Below, one piece after another: positions 4,263 through 10,696 of a DNA stretch of 12,531 bases. A program made the position numbers and the translations under genes. Source of the stretch: an uncultured Bacilli bacterium. Its GTDB lineage: Bacteria > Bacillota_I > Bacilli_A > RF39 > UBA660. Below the pieces are notes generated by a model. The model made no database searches and was not told where the DNA came from. It saw nothing but the letters and a program-made list of their open reading frames with translations. The number at the start of each line of letters is the position of its first letter. Position 1 is the stretch's first letter. The DNA is taken from contig CANQBY010000020.1 in assembly GCA_947589695.1 (NCBI GenBank), positions 1 to 12,531 of the forward strand. Reading direction: 5' to 3'.

Positions 4263-6932
4263 ATGAATTCACTTAAAAAACTTACTATCCGTAATCTAAT
4301 TTTAAATAAAAAAAGAACTATCGTAACTATCATTGGGATAATTTTATCTGTCGCTTTATTAAGTGCTCTAACCTCCCTATATTCTAGTGCTATCAAATCA
4401 TTTATTAACTTTGAAGTAACTGAAAAAGGTAATTTTCACTATGCGTATTATAATGTACCCGTAAATGAATTAGCCACCTTTGAAAACAATAATAAAATCT
4501 CGGATTTATATATTACGGAAGATATTGGTTATGCTAAAATTGCTTCCAAAAATAGTAGTAAACCTTATGCTTTTCTAAAATCTTTTACAAAAGAAGCTTT
4601 AGAAAATCTATCTGTTAAATTAATTGATGGTCGCTTACCTACTAAAAGTGACGAAATTCTAATTCCTAGCCACCTAAAAACTAATGGCCGTTTAGTTTTA
4701 AATATTGGGGACACTATTACTCTTGATGTTGGTACGCGTATTTCTTCTGATGGTACAATTTTAAAACAAAGCAATCCTTATCAAGAATTTAATCCTGATG
4801 AAGAAATTAATATTTCTGAAGACCAAAATGATAATATTACCAGCAACAACTCTAGTGCCGAAAAAATTATCAACACCACAAAAAAAACTTATAAAATTGT
4901 TGGGATAATTGAACGTCCTGCCACCAATATTGAAAGTTATTCTGCGCCCGGTTTTACTTTTATCACTTACATGTCTAAACCTAGTGCTAGTAAAATTGAT
5001 ATTTTTGCTCGTTATACTAAAAAAGGTTTAAAAGAAAAATATTTAGTTACCTCTAACCTTCTTGGTATAAATGCCAGTTCTTTAGAATACATTTATGAAC
5101 ATAATAATACTTCATCCGACACTAAATATGCTGCTGCATTAGAAGAAGTCTCTAAAGCTAAATATAAATATAATGAAAATAGTTATTTAATTTTACTTGA
5201 AACCAATCCTCTTAAAGATAATGGGGGTATCATGGGTTTAGGAATAGTCGTATTAATTGTCGCTTTAATAATTATTTTTACATCTGTCTTTTGTATTAAA
5301 AATAGTTTTGATATTTCTATCACGGAAAAAATGAAACTATTTGGTATGCTTCGAAGTATTGGAGCTACTAAAAAGCAAATTAAGAAAAATGTTTTTTATG
5401 AAGCTTTTATCTTAGCCTTAATTGGTATTCCTTTAGGTATTTTAAGTGGTATCTTTGCCGCCTTTATCTTAATTATTGTAAGTAATTATTTACTTGCTAC
5501 CAATATCACGGGAGACCTAAAATTAGTCTTTAGTATTAATATTATTTCTATTATCTTAAGTGTCATTTTAAGTATTATAACAGTTTATCTATCAGCCTTC
5601 CGTAGTGCTAAAAAAGCCTCTAAAATAACTCCAATGCGTGCCATTAAAAGTAGTGCGAACATCACCATTAAAAAAACTTCCAAAAACAAATTAATTCATG
5701 CTTTATTTGGAATTGGAGGCGATTTATCTTATAAAAACTTAAAACGTAGTAAACGCAAATACCGAACCACTATTATCTCTATCGCGGTATCAGTAACTAC
5801 CTTTATTGCCTTATCCTCTTTTATTAATCTGGCTTATAAAGAAATAAAAAACACTTATAAAAATACTGATTACAATATTTACTTTTCCCTTGATACCAAT
5901 GGTGATAAAGAATTACTAACTCAAGCTCTCGCTACTACTAATTTAGATAATATTGAAAACTATTCTATAATGCGTAATATCAGTACACGAATATTAAATC
6001 CTAAATATTCCCAGGAATATAGCAATCATTTTAATTCCGACGGTTTAGATTTAGACTCTTCTTATATCGCTACCTATACTCTTGGCGACCACGAATTTAA
6101 AAGATACTTAAAAAGTTTAGGTCTCGATTATGAAGAAAATAAAAATAAAGCTGTTTTAGTAAATCGGGCATATGATTGTTATTATATTGAAAAAACAGAT
6201 AAAATTGAATGCCTTTATGAAACAAAATATACTTATAAAAAAAATGATGTCCTAACAACTGGTAAAAATACCAAGGAAGGCGAAATAACCCTTGCTGCTG
6301 TTACCGATAAATATCCTTTTGGTTTATCTAATTATACCCAACCATTTTTAATAGTCCCCGATAGTTATTTTGACGAAACCTACCCAAATATCACTAGATA
6401 TATCTTCTATTTTTATTCTAAAAAAGCCAGCACTCTCCAAGACGATATTGAAGCTTTATTAAAAAATCGAGATTTTAATGTGGTTAATAATGAAGAACAA
6501 GTCGAAATGATGAACAATTTATATACTTTAATAGCTATCTTCTTATATGGCTTAATTATTGTTATAACTTTAATTGGTATAACCAATATCTTTAATACTA
6601 TTACGACTAATATTGAACTACGCAGTCCCGAATTTGCTATGCTAAAAAGTGTTGGTATGACTAAAAATGAATTTAATCGTATGATCCGTCTTGAAAGCTT
6701 ATTCATGGGCCTTAAAGCTTTATTATTTGGTATCCCTCTTGGTTTAGCTTTATCTTACTTAATTTACAAAGCCTTTAATGGTGATAATAGTCTAACTTAT
6801 GAACTACCATATCTCGCTTTATTTCTAGCAATTATCAATGTTTTCTTACTTATATTTATAATTATGAAATATTCTGTTAACAAAGTAAATAAGAAAAATA
6901 CTATTGAAACAATTCGTAATGAAAATATCTAA
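4263..6932 (+). CDS. FtsX/MacB-family ABC permease with two large extracellular domains
   Basis: 889 residues, starting 2 bases after the ATPase stop, with TGAGGA (4248-4253) about 9 bases upstream. About eight helices are visible: one at 19-40, three at about 322-346, 382-410 and 425-450, one at about 503-525, and three at about 753-776, 812-836 and 848-868. Each half thus has helix, large outside domain (about 280 and 230 residues), then an FtsX triplet. Each triplet carries the cytoplasmic coupling motif: MKLFGMLRSIGATKKQI and FAMLKSVGMTKNEF. This double-FtsX layout differs from BceB (ten helices, one outside domain near 650 residues) and is closer to the longer permeases linked to peptide or lantibiotic resistance and envelope stress. 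The second outside domain has two cysteines, C639 and C650, that could form a small disulfide loop. With the next-door two-component system it probably confers or senses resistance to a membrane-active compound; the substrate is unknown. Confidence 0.93.
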   Translation: MNSLKKLTIRNLILNKKRTIVTIIGIILSVALLSALTSLYSSAIKSFINFEVTEKGNFHYAYYNVPVNELATFENNNKISDLYITEDIGYAKIASKNSSKPYAFLKSFTKEALENLSVKLIDGRLPTKSDEILIPSHLKTNGRLVLNIGDTITLDVGTRISSDGTILKQSNPYQEFNPDEEINISEDQNDNITSNNSSAEKIINTTKKTYKIVGIIERPATNIESYSAPGFTFITYMSKPSASKIDIFARYTKKGLKEKYLVTSNLLGINASSLEYIYEHNNTSSDTKYAAALEEVSKAKYKYNENSYLILLETNPLKDNGGIMGLGIVVLIVALIIIFTSVFCIKNSFDISITEKMKLFGMLRSIGATKKQIKKNVFYEAFILALIGIPLGILSGIFAAFILIIVSNYLLATNITGDLKLVFSINIISIILSVILSIITVYLSAFRSAKKASKITPMRAIKSSANITIKKTSKNKLIHALFGIGGDLSYKNLKRSKRKYRTTIISIAVSVTTFIALSSFINLAYKEIKNTYKNTDYNIYFSLDTNGDKELLTQALATTNLDNIENYSIMRNISTRILNPKYSQEYSNHFNSDGLDLDSSYIATYTLGDHEFKRYLKSLGLDYEENKNKAVLVNRAYDCYYIEKTDKIECLYETKYTYKKNDVLTTGKNTKEGEITLAAVTDKYPFGLSNYTQPFLIVPDSYFDETYPNITRYIFYFYSKKASTLQDDIEALLKNRDFNVVNNEEQVEMMNNLYTLIAIFLYGLIIVITLIGITNIFNTITTNIELRSPEFAMLKSVGMTKNEFNRMIRLESLFMGLKALLFGIPLGLALSYLIYKAFNGDNSLTYELPYLALFLAIINVFLLIFIIMKYSVNKVNKKNTIETIRNENI

Positions 6933-6953
6933 AAGGGGATTAATTCCCTTTTT
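6931..6953 (+). terminator. Terminator between permease and response regulator genes
   Basis: AAAAGGGGA (6931-6939), loop TTAA, TTCCCTTTT (6944-6952): nine pairs with one G-U and a short T-tail. It starts inside the permease stop codon (6930-6932), so it partly uncouples transporter and regulator expression. Confidence 0.6.
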
Positions 6954-6957
6954 CTTA

Positions 6958-6966
6958 TGTTATAAT
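6958..6966 (+). promoter_or_regulatory. Extended -10 promoter for the two-component genes
   Basis: TG (6958-6959), T, TATAAT (6961-6966), six bases before the AGGAGG at 6973-6978. No convincing -35. It would give the regulator genes a basal, transporter-independent transcript with a leader of roughly 14 bases. Confidence 0.6.
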
Positions 6967-6986
6967 AAAAAAAGGAGGAAAATATT

Positions 6987-7640
6987 ATGCATATCTTACT
7001 TATTGAAGATGACCAAAAAATAATTGATGGTCTTAAATTTTCATTTCTCGAAAATAATTATCTTTTAACCTATTGTAAAACTATTAAAGAAAGTTTGACG
7101 TATCTAACCTCAAATCATCCTGATTTAATAATCTTAGATGTCTCCCTTCCGGATGGTAATGGTTTTAACTTTTTTATAGATAACATCCAAAAAGCTAATA
7201 TTCCCACCATCTTTTTAACTGCGAAAGACGACGAAAATGATATCATAAAAGGTTTAGAAATAGGGGCGGACGATTATTTAACGAAACCCTTTTCCACCAA
7301 AGAACTTTTAACTCGTGTTAAAAAAATTCTCATGCGTTTTAAAAAAGAAAATTTAATTAAAATATCTAATATCACTTTTGATTTAACTAATATGCAAGTA
7401 TTTATTGGCCAAGAGGAAATATTTTTTACTGCATTAGAAACCCGTATCTTACAACTTTTACTTCTTAATCTAAATCATATTGTTACTAGAGATACCATCT
7501 TAGATACGATTTGGGAAATCACCGGTAATGATGTTGACGACCATACTATTACTGTTTATTTAAAACGTATCAAAGATAAATTAGGCACTAATATAATAAC
7601 TACTATTAAAGGAATAGGATATAAAATAAATGCCAACTAA
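6987..7640 (+). CDS. OmpR/PhoB-family response regulator
   Basis: 217 residues; ATG 6987 with AGGAGG at 8-base spacing. Receiver domain about 1-115: acidic pocket E7-D8-D9, phospho-acceptor D51 (ILDVSLPDGNGF), switch T78 (IFLTAK), and K100 in YLTKPF, all present. The C-terminal winged-helix DNA-binding domain, about 125-215, ends in the usual VDDHTITVYLKRIKDKLG... IKGIGYKI pattern. Phosphorylation by the overlapping kinase gene's product should drive dimerisation and binding to paired sites. The best local candidate site is the inverted repeat at 3538-3551 before the ABC genes. Regulators next to transporters of this kind usually induce the transporter in response to antimicrobial peptides; that role here is inference from context, as is the site match. 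Confidence 0.95.
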   Translation: MHILLIEDDQKIIDGLKFSFLENNYLLTYCKTIKESLTYLTSNHPDLIILDVSLPDGNGFNFFIDNIQKANIPTIFLTAKDDENDIIKGLEIGADDYLTKPFSTKELLTRVKKILMRFKKENLIKISNITFDLTNMQVFIGQEEIFFTALETRILQLLLLNLNHIVTRDTILDTIWEITGNDVDDHTITVYLKRIKDKLGTNIITTIKGIGYKINAN

Positions 7641-8832
7641 TTTTAAAAAGACAATTCTTAAAATAATTTTTGTAAGTATTACTATCTTTTTTCTTTTAAG
7701 TTTAATTAATTTAAAAGCTTATCATACTTATACCCAAAATTACAATCAAAAATTAAATTCCATTAGTGCTGAATTAAAAAAAGAATATCCTGATATATCT
7801 GATAATACCATTTTTAAAATCTTAAATAGTAACAATCCCTCTAATTTTTTAGAAAAATATAATTATAACTCTGATGAAACCATTATTAATGCTAACAACC
7901 ATGCTTTTTTAAAATATTTAATTTATGAATTAATCTTATTTGTAGTTTTTCTTCTTATTTTAATTATTATTCTTCTTCTAAAGGAAAATAAAAGTAACCA
8001 AAAACTAAAGGAAATAGCTACTTTAATAAATAAAATAATTAATCATGAATATAATCTCAATATTTCTACCTATAATGAAGACGAATTATCTTTACTTCGT
8101 AGTGATATCTCCAAATTTACGATTATGCTTAAAGAAGAAACTCTAAATTCGCTAAAAGATAAACAAGAATTAAAAAAATCTTTGGAGGATATTTCCCATC
8201 AATTAAAAACACCTCTTACAAGTATTTTAATAACTTTAGATAATTTATTAGAAAATCCAAGTCTTCCTTTAAAAGAACGAACTACTTTTATTCGTAATAT
8301 CAAACAAGATATTTATAAAATTAATTTTTTAATTACCTCTCTTTTAAAGCTATCTAAGTTTGATGTAAACGCGATTGAATTTCACCCCGAAGTAATACCA
8401 CTTTCTACTTTAATTACTAAAGCTATCAGCAATGTTTCTGCTTTATCTGATTTAAAAAATATTAATCTAAAAGTTAGTAATTCGAAAGACATTTATCTAA
8501 ATTGTGATTTAAACTGGGAAATTGAAGCTTTAACTAATATTCTTAAAAATGCGATTGAACACACTGAAACAAATAAAAATGTGGATATAGCATCAGATAC
8601 TAACAAAATTTTTACAACTATTACTATAACTAATCCTGGCACTATCTCTAAACAAGATTTAAAGCATCTTTTTGAAAGGTTTTACACTTCGGAACATTCC
8701 TCTGTTGAAAGTATCGGTATTGGTCTTGCTCTATCCAAAGCTATTATCAATAAAGATAATGGTACTATAACCTGTGAAGTAAAAGACAATCGAACTTCTT
8801 TTATTATTAAATATCCTCATTTAATGGTATAA
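7630..8832 (+). CDS. Membrane sensor histidine kinase
   Basis: 400 residues. The ATG at 7630 lies inside the last codons of the response regulator gene (11-base overlap), so translation is probably coupled; there is no separate strong RBS. Helices at about 9-28 and 97-117 enclose an outside loop of about 68 residues, too long for the intramembrane-sensing BceS type. A linker of about 60 residues without an obvious HAMP consensus leads to the dimerisation domain with phospho-acceptor H190 (LEDISHQLKTPLTS). The ATP-binding domain has the N-box N307 (LKNAIEHT), an F-box (LFERFYTS, 347-354) and G2 box GIGLALSK (363-370). The G1 box reads TNPGTIS (334-340) instead of DxGxG, so the usual Asp that contacts adenine is Asn; some Firmicutes kinases show this. 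It should phosphorylate the partner regulator at D51. Signal unknown, possibly read through the ABC transporter. Confidence 0.93.
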   Translation: MPTNFKKTILKIIFVSITIFFLLSLINLKAYHTYTQNYNQKLNSISAELKKEYPDISDNTIFKILNSNNPSNFLEKYNYNSDETIINANNHAFLKYLIYELILFVVFLLILIIILLLKENKSNQKLKEIATLINKIINHEYNLNISTYNEDELSLLRSDISKFTIMLKEETLNSLKDKQELKKSLEDISHQLKTPLTSILITLDNLLENPSLPLKERTTFIRNIKQDIYKINFLITSLLKLSKFDVNAIEFHPEVIPLSTLITKAISNVSALSDLKNINLKVSNSKDIYLNCDLNWEIEALTNILKNAIEHTETNKNVDIASDTNKIFTTITITNPGTISKQDLKHLFERFYTSEHSSVESIGIGLALSKAIINKDNGTITCEVKDNRTSFIIKYPHLMV

Positions 8833-8833
8833 T
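8825..8833 (+). promoter_or_regulatory. Extended -10 element over the kinase stop codon
   Basis: TG (8825-8826), G, TATAAT (8828-8833); the kinase TAA (8830-8832) is inside the -10 box. It ends seven bases before AGGAGG (8841-8846) of the next gene, the same geometry as at 6958 and 9953. Confidence 0.45.
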
Positions 8834-8851
8834 AAGCCTAAGGAGGATCTT

Positions 8852-9205
8852 ATGTTTAAAATATTTCATGTTATCCATCTTATTTCATCTTTAATTATCT
8901 TAACTATTTTAATCTATATCCAAACTCTAGCTGCTCCCATCACCAAAATAGTTTTACAACCCTTTATTATTTGTGCTCTAGCTTTTGTTGGTAAAAGTAT
9001 TGTAATCTTTTTAAATAAACAAGAATATCTACCCATCTTTAATAAAATTTATGTCTTATCTTTTTTAATATATTGGTTTGGTATTCTTATTTTTTGGTGT
9101 TATGAAGTAATAAAAAGCCATGAATATCTTGCTCTATTATTTTCTCTTCCTTTTTGGATATGTGGTCTTTTCATATTGTATTGTACTTTTATTAAAAAAA
9201 AGTAA
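8852..9205 (+). CDS. Small four-helix membrane protein, unknown function
   Basis: 117 residues; ATG 8852 with a perfect AGGAGG 5 bases before it, 19 bases after the kinase stop. Four membrane helices at about 10-30, 35-55, 65-87 and 93-113, a short charged N-terminus and a C-terminal IKKK that would stay in the cytoplasm. There is no motif I can name. It reads in line with the two-component genes and may be co-transcribed with them or made from the extended -10 overlapping the kinase stop. A helper of the transporter or kinase, or a small immunity-like membrane protein, are possibilities without direct support. No terminator is obvious after the TAA; the next gene has its own promoter 28 bases on. 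Confidence 0.8.
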   Translation: MFKIFHVIHLISSLIILTILIYIQTLAAPITKIVLQPFIICALAFVGKSIVIFLNKQEYLPIFNKIYVLSFLIYWFGILIFWCYEVIKSHEYLALLFSLPFWICGLFILYCTFIKKK

Positions 9206-9232
9206 AATTAGGTAAACTAAAATAATTTGTAG

Positions 9233-9261
9233 TTGACAAAAACATCTATCTATTATAAATT
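9233..9261 (+). promoter_or_regulatory. SigA-type promoter for the DUF1287 gene
   Basis: TTGACA (9233-9238) with either TATAAA at 15-base or TAAATT (9256-9261) at 17-base spacing. An AAGGTG RBS follows at 9270-9275. Confidence 0.6.
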
Positions 9262-9279
9262 AAACATATAAGGTGTTTT

Positions 9280-9927
9280 ATGAAAAAATCTAAAATTATT
9301 TTCTTTTTAACTATTTTAATTATTATTAGTCTTATTATCTATCTTTTATATTACTTTAACATTATACCGCACTCTAAATATACCAATGCTGATTTTAATA
9401 TCGAAAATTATATCAGCAAAACCGATAAAGATAACGATAATATTGATGATCAAACCGACATTTTATTAAATGTTAAAGAATATTTAAAAACTAAACCTCA
9501 ATATAAAAGTAAATATTATAGTACTGGTTACCCGGATGATAACTATGGTGTTTGTACGGATGTGGTTGCTTTTGGCCTTCTTAATGCTGGTTATGATTTA
9601 AGAGAATTAGTTAATAATGATATCAAACTTCATCGCGATAATTATAATATTTCTAGTGTTGATAAAAATATTGATTTTAGGCGAGTAAACAATTTAAAAG
9701 TTTATTTTAAAAATAATGCAATATCTCTAACTACGGATATAACTAAAATAGAAGAATGGCAAGGTGGCGATATTGTCATATTCCCTAATCATATTGGAAT
9801 TGTTTCTGATAGTCGTAATAAAAAAGGTATTCCTTTTGTTTTCCATCATGCAAGTCCCAATCAAAGAAGTTATGAAGAAGATATCTTAGAATCTCATAAT
9901 ATCGTAGGTCATTATCGTATGAGTTAA
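9280..9927 (+). CDS. Membrane-anchored DUF1287 protein (NlpC/P60-like fold)
   Basis: 215 residues; ATG 9280, AAGGTG 4 bases upstream. A single N-terminal helix (about 6-27) after MKKSK acts as a signal anchor, placing the rest outside. From about residue 60 the sequence follows the DUF1287 family: ILLNVKEYLKTKPQY, GYPDDNYGVCTDVV, DKNIDFRRVNNLKVYF, GGDIVIFPNHIGIVSD, and a C-terminal HNIVGHYR. C92 and H171 are placed like the catalytic Cys and His of NlpC/P60 and CHAP peptidases, so cell-wall peptide or amide hydrolysis is plausible, though I know of no settled activity for this family. Residues 49-60 (DKDNDNIDDQTD) look like a calcium-binding Asp-rich loop just before the domain. It sits downstream of an envelope-stress module but has its own promoter, so a functional link is only suggested. 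Confidence 0.85.
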   Translation: MKKSKIIFFLTILIIISLIIYLLYYFNIIPHSKYTNADFNIENYISKTDKDNDNIDDQTDILLNVKEYLKTKPQYKSKYYSTGYPDDNYGVCTDVVAFGLLNAGYDLRELVNNDIKLHRDNYNISSVDKNIDFRRVNNLKVYFKNNAISLTTDITKIEEWQGGDIVIFPNHIGIVSDSRNKKGIPFVFHHASPNQRSYEEDILESHNIVGHYRMS

Positions 9928-9952
9928 ATAATTTCCCTTTATTCTAAAAATA

Positions 9953-9961
9953 TGATATAAT
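9953..9961 (+). promoter_or_regulatory. Extended -10 promoter for trmB
   Basis: TG (9953-9954), A, TATAAT (9956-9961), seven bases before AGGAG (9969-9973). No convincing -35. Confidence 0.55.
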
Positions 9962-9981
9962 ATGAAACAGGAGTGAATTAC

Positions 9982-10620
9982 ATGGAATATAAAAAAATAA
10001 AAGACGCGAATATCATTATTAATAAATCATCTTATTTAGTAACTAATCCCGAAAACTATAAAAATAAATGGCATGAAGTTTTTGGTAATAATAATCCTAT
10101 TCATTTAGAATTAGGTATGGGTCGTGGCGACTTTATTATTAATATGGCTATGGCTTATCCTAAAATTAATTTTATTGGTTTAGAAATATCTGATTCGCAA
10201 ATGGTTAAAGCTGTTGAACGTTTAGTAAACAAAAAATTACCTAACTTAAAACTTATTAATGCTGATGCAATTAATATCCCCAATATTTTTGGTAAAGAAA
10301 TTGATACAATCTATCTAACCTTCTCAGAGCCTTGGCCTAAAAAGATTGATGAAAAGAAAAGATTTACCCATGTAAGTTTCTTAAAATTATATGATCGTAT
10401 TTTTAAACGTCATAAACATATAATCTTAAAAACTGATAACAAAGGTTTCTTTGCTTATTCCTTAGAGACTTTATCACAATATTGGTATTCTTTTGAACGG
10501 GTAAGTCTTGATTTACACCATAATGAAATTCCTATTCCTAATATCATGACTGATTTTGAGAAAAGATATTATGAAGAAGGTCGTCCTATTTATTATTTAG
10601 ACGCAGTCTTTAAAGAATAA
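9982..10620 (+). CDS. trmB: tRNA (guanine-N7-)-methyltransferase
   Basis: 212 residues from ATG 9982, chosen because AGGAG (9969-9973) lies 8 bases upstream; an in-frame GTG at 9973 overlaps the RBS and is unlikely. The enzyme transfers a methyl group from S-adenosylmethionine to N7 of G46 in the variable loop of many tRNAs, in the cytoplasm. Seen here: the SAM-binding motif HLELGMGRGDF (41-51), FIGLEIS, the family hallmark FSEPWPKK (114-121) followed by KKRFTH (usually SDPWPKK with KRR), and the C-terminal TDFEKRYYEEGRPIYYLDA starting at T190. Length is normal for bacterial TrmB. It is a housekeeping gene with its own promoter and terminator and no clear tie to its neighbours, which marks the right side of the window as core genome. 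Confidence 0.95.
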   Translation: MEYKKIKDANIIINKSSYLVTNPENYKNKWHEVFGNNNPIHLELGMGRGDFIINMAMAYPKINFIGLEISDSQMVKAVERLVNKKLPNLKLINADAINIPNIFGKEIDTIYLTFSEPWPKKIDEKKRFTHVSFLKLYDRIFKRHKHIILKTDNKGFFAYSLETLSQYWYSFERVSLDLHHNEIPIPNIMTDFEKRYYEEGRPIYYLDAVFKE

Positions 10621-10626
10621 AATTAT

Positions 10627-10653
10627 AAAATAGAATCAATTTCTATTTTTTTT
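10627..10653 (+). terminator. Intrinsic terminator after trmB
   Basis: AAAATAGAA (10627-10635), five-base loop, TTCTATTTT (10641-10649), nine A/T-rich pairs running into eight T (10646-10653). Confidence 0.75.
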
Positions 10654-10664
10654 ATGTATGATTA

Positions 10665-10673
10665 TGTTATAAT
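10665..10673 (+). promoter_or_regulatory. Extended -10 promoter for the P-type ATPase
   Basis: TG (10665-10666), T, TATAAT (10668-10673), eleven bases before AGGAAG (10685-10690). The -35 position falls in the T-run of the trmB terminator and is poor. Confidence 0.55.
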
Positions 10674-10696
10674 ATATAAAGAATAGGAAGAGATTA

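Noticed and set aside
4565..6706. Minus-strand open frames inside the permease gene (4565-4774, 6413-6706)
   Set aside because: They are shadows of a strongly supported 889-residue protein, with no RBS or recognisable domain.
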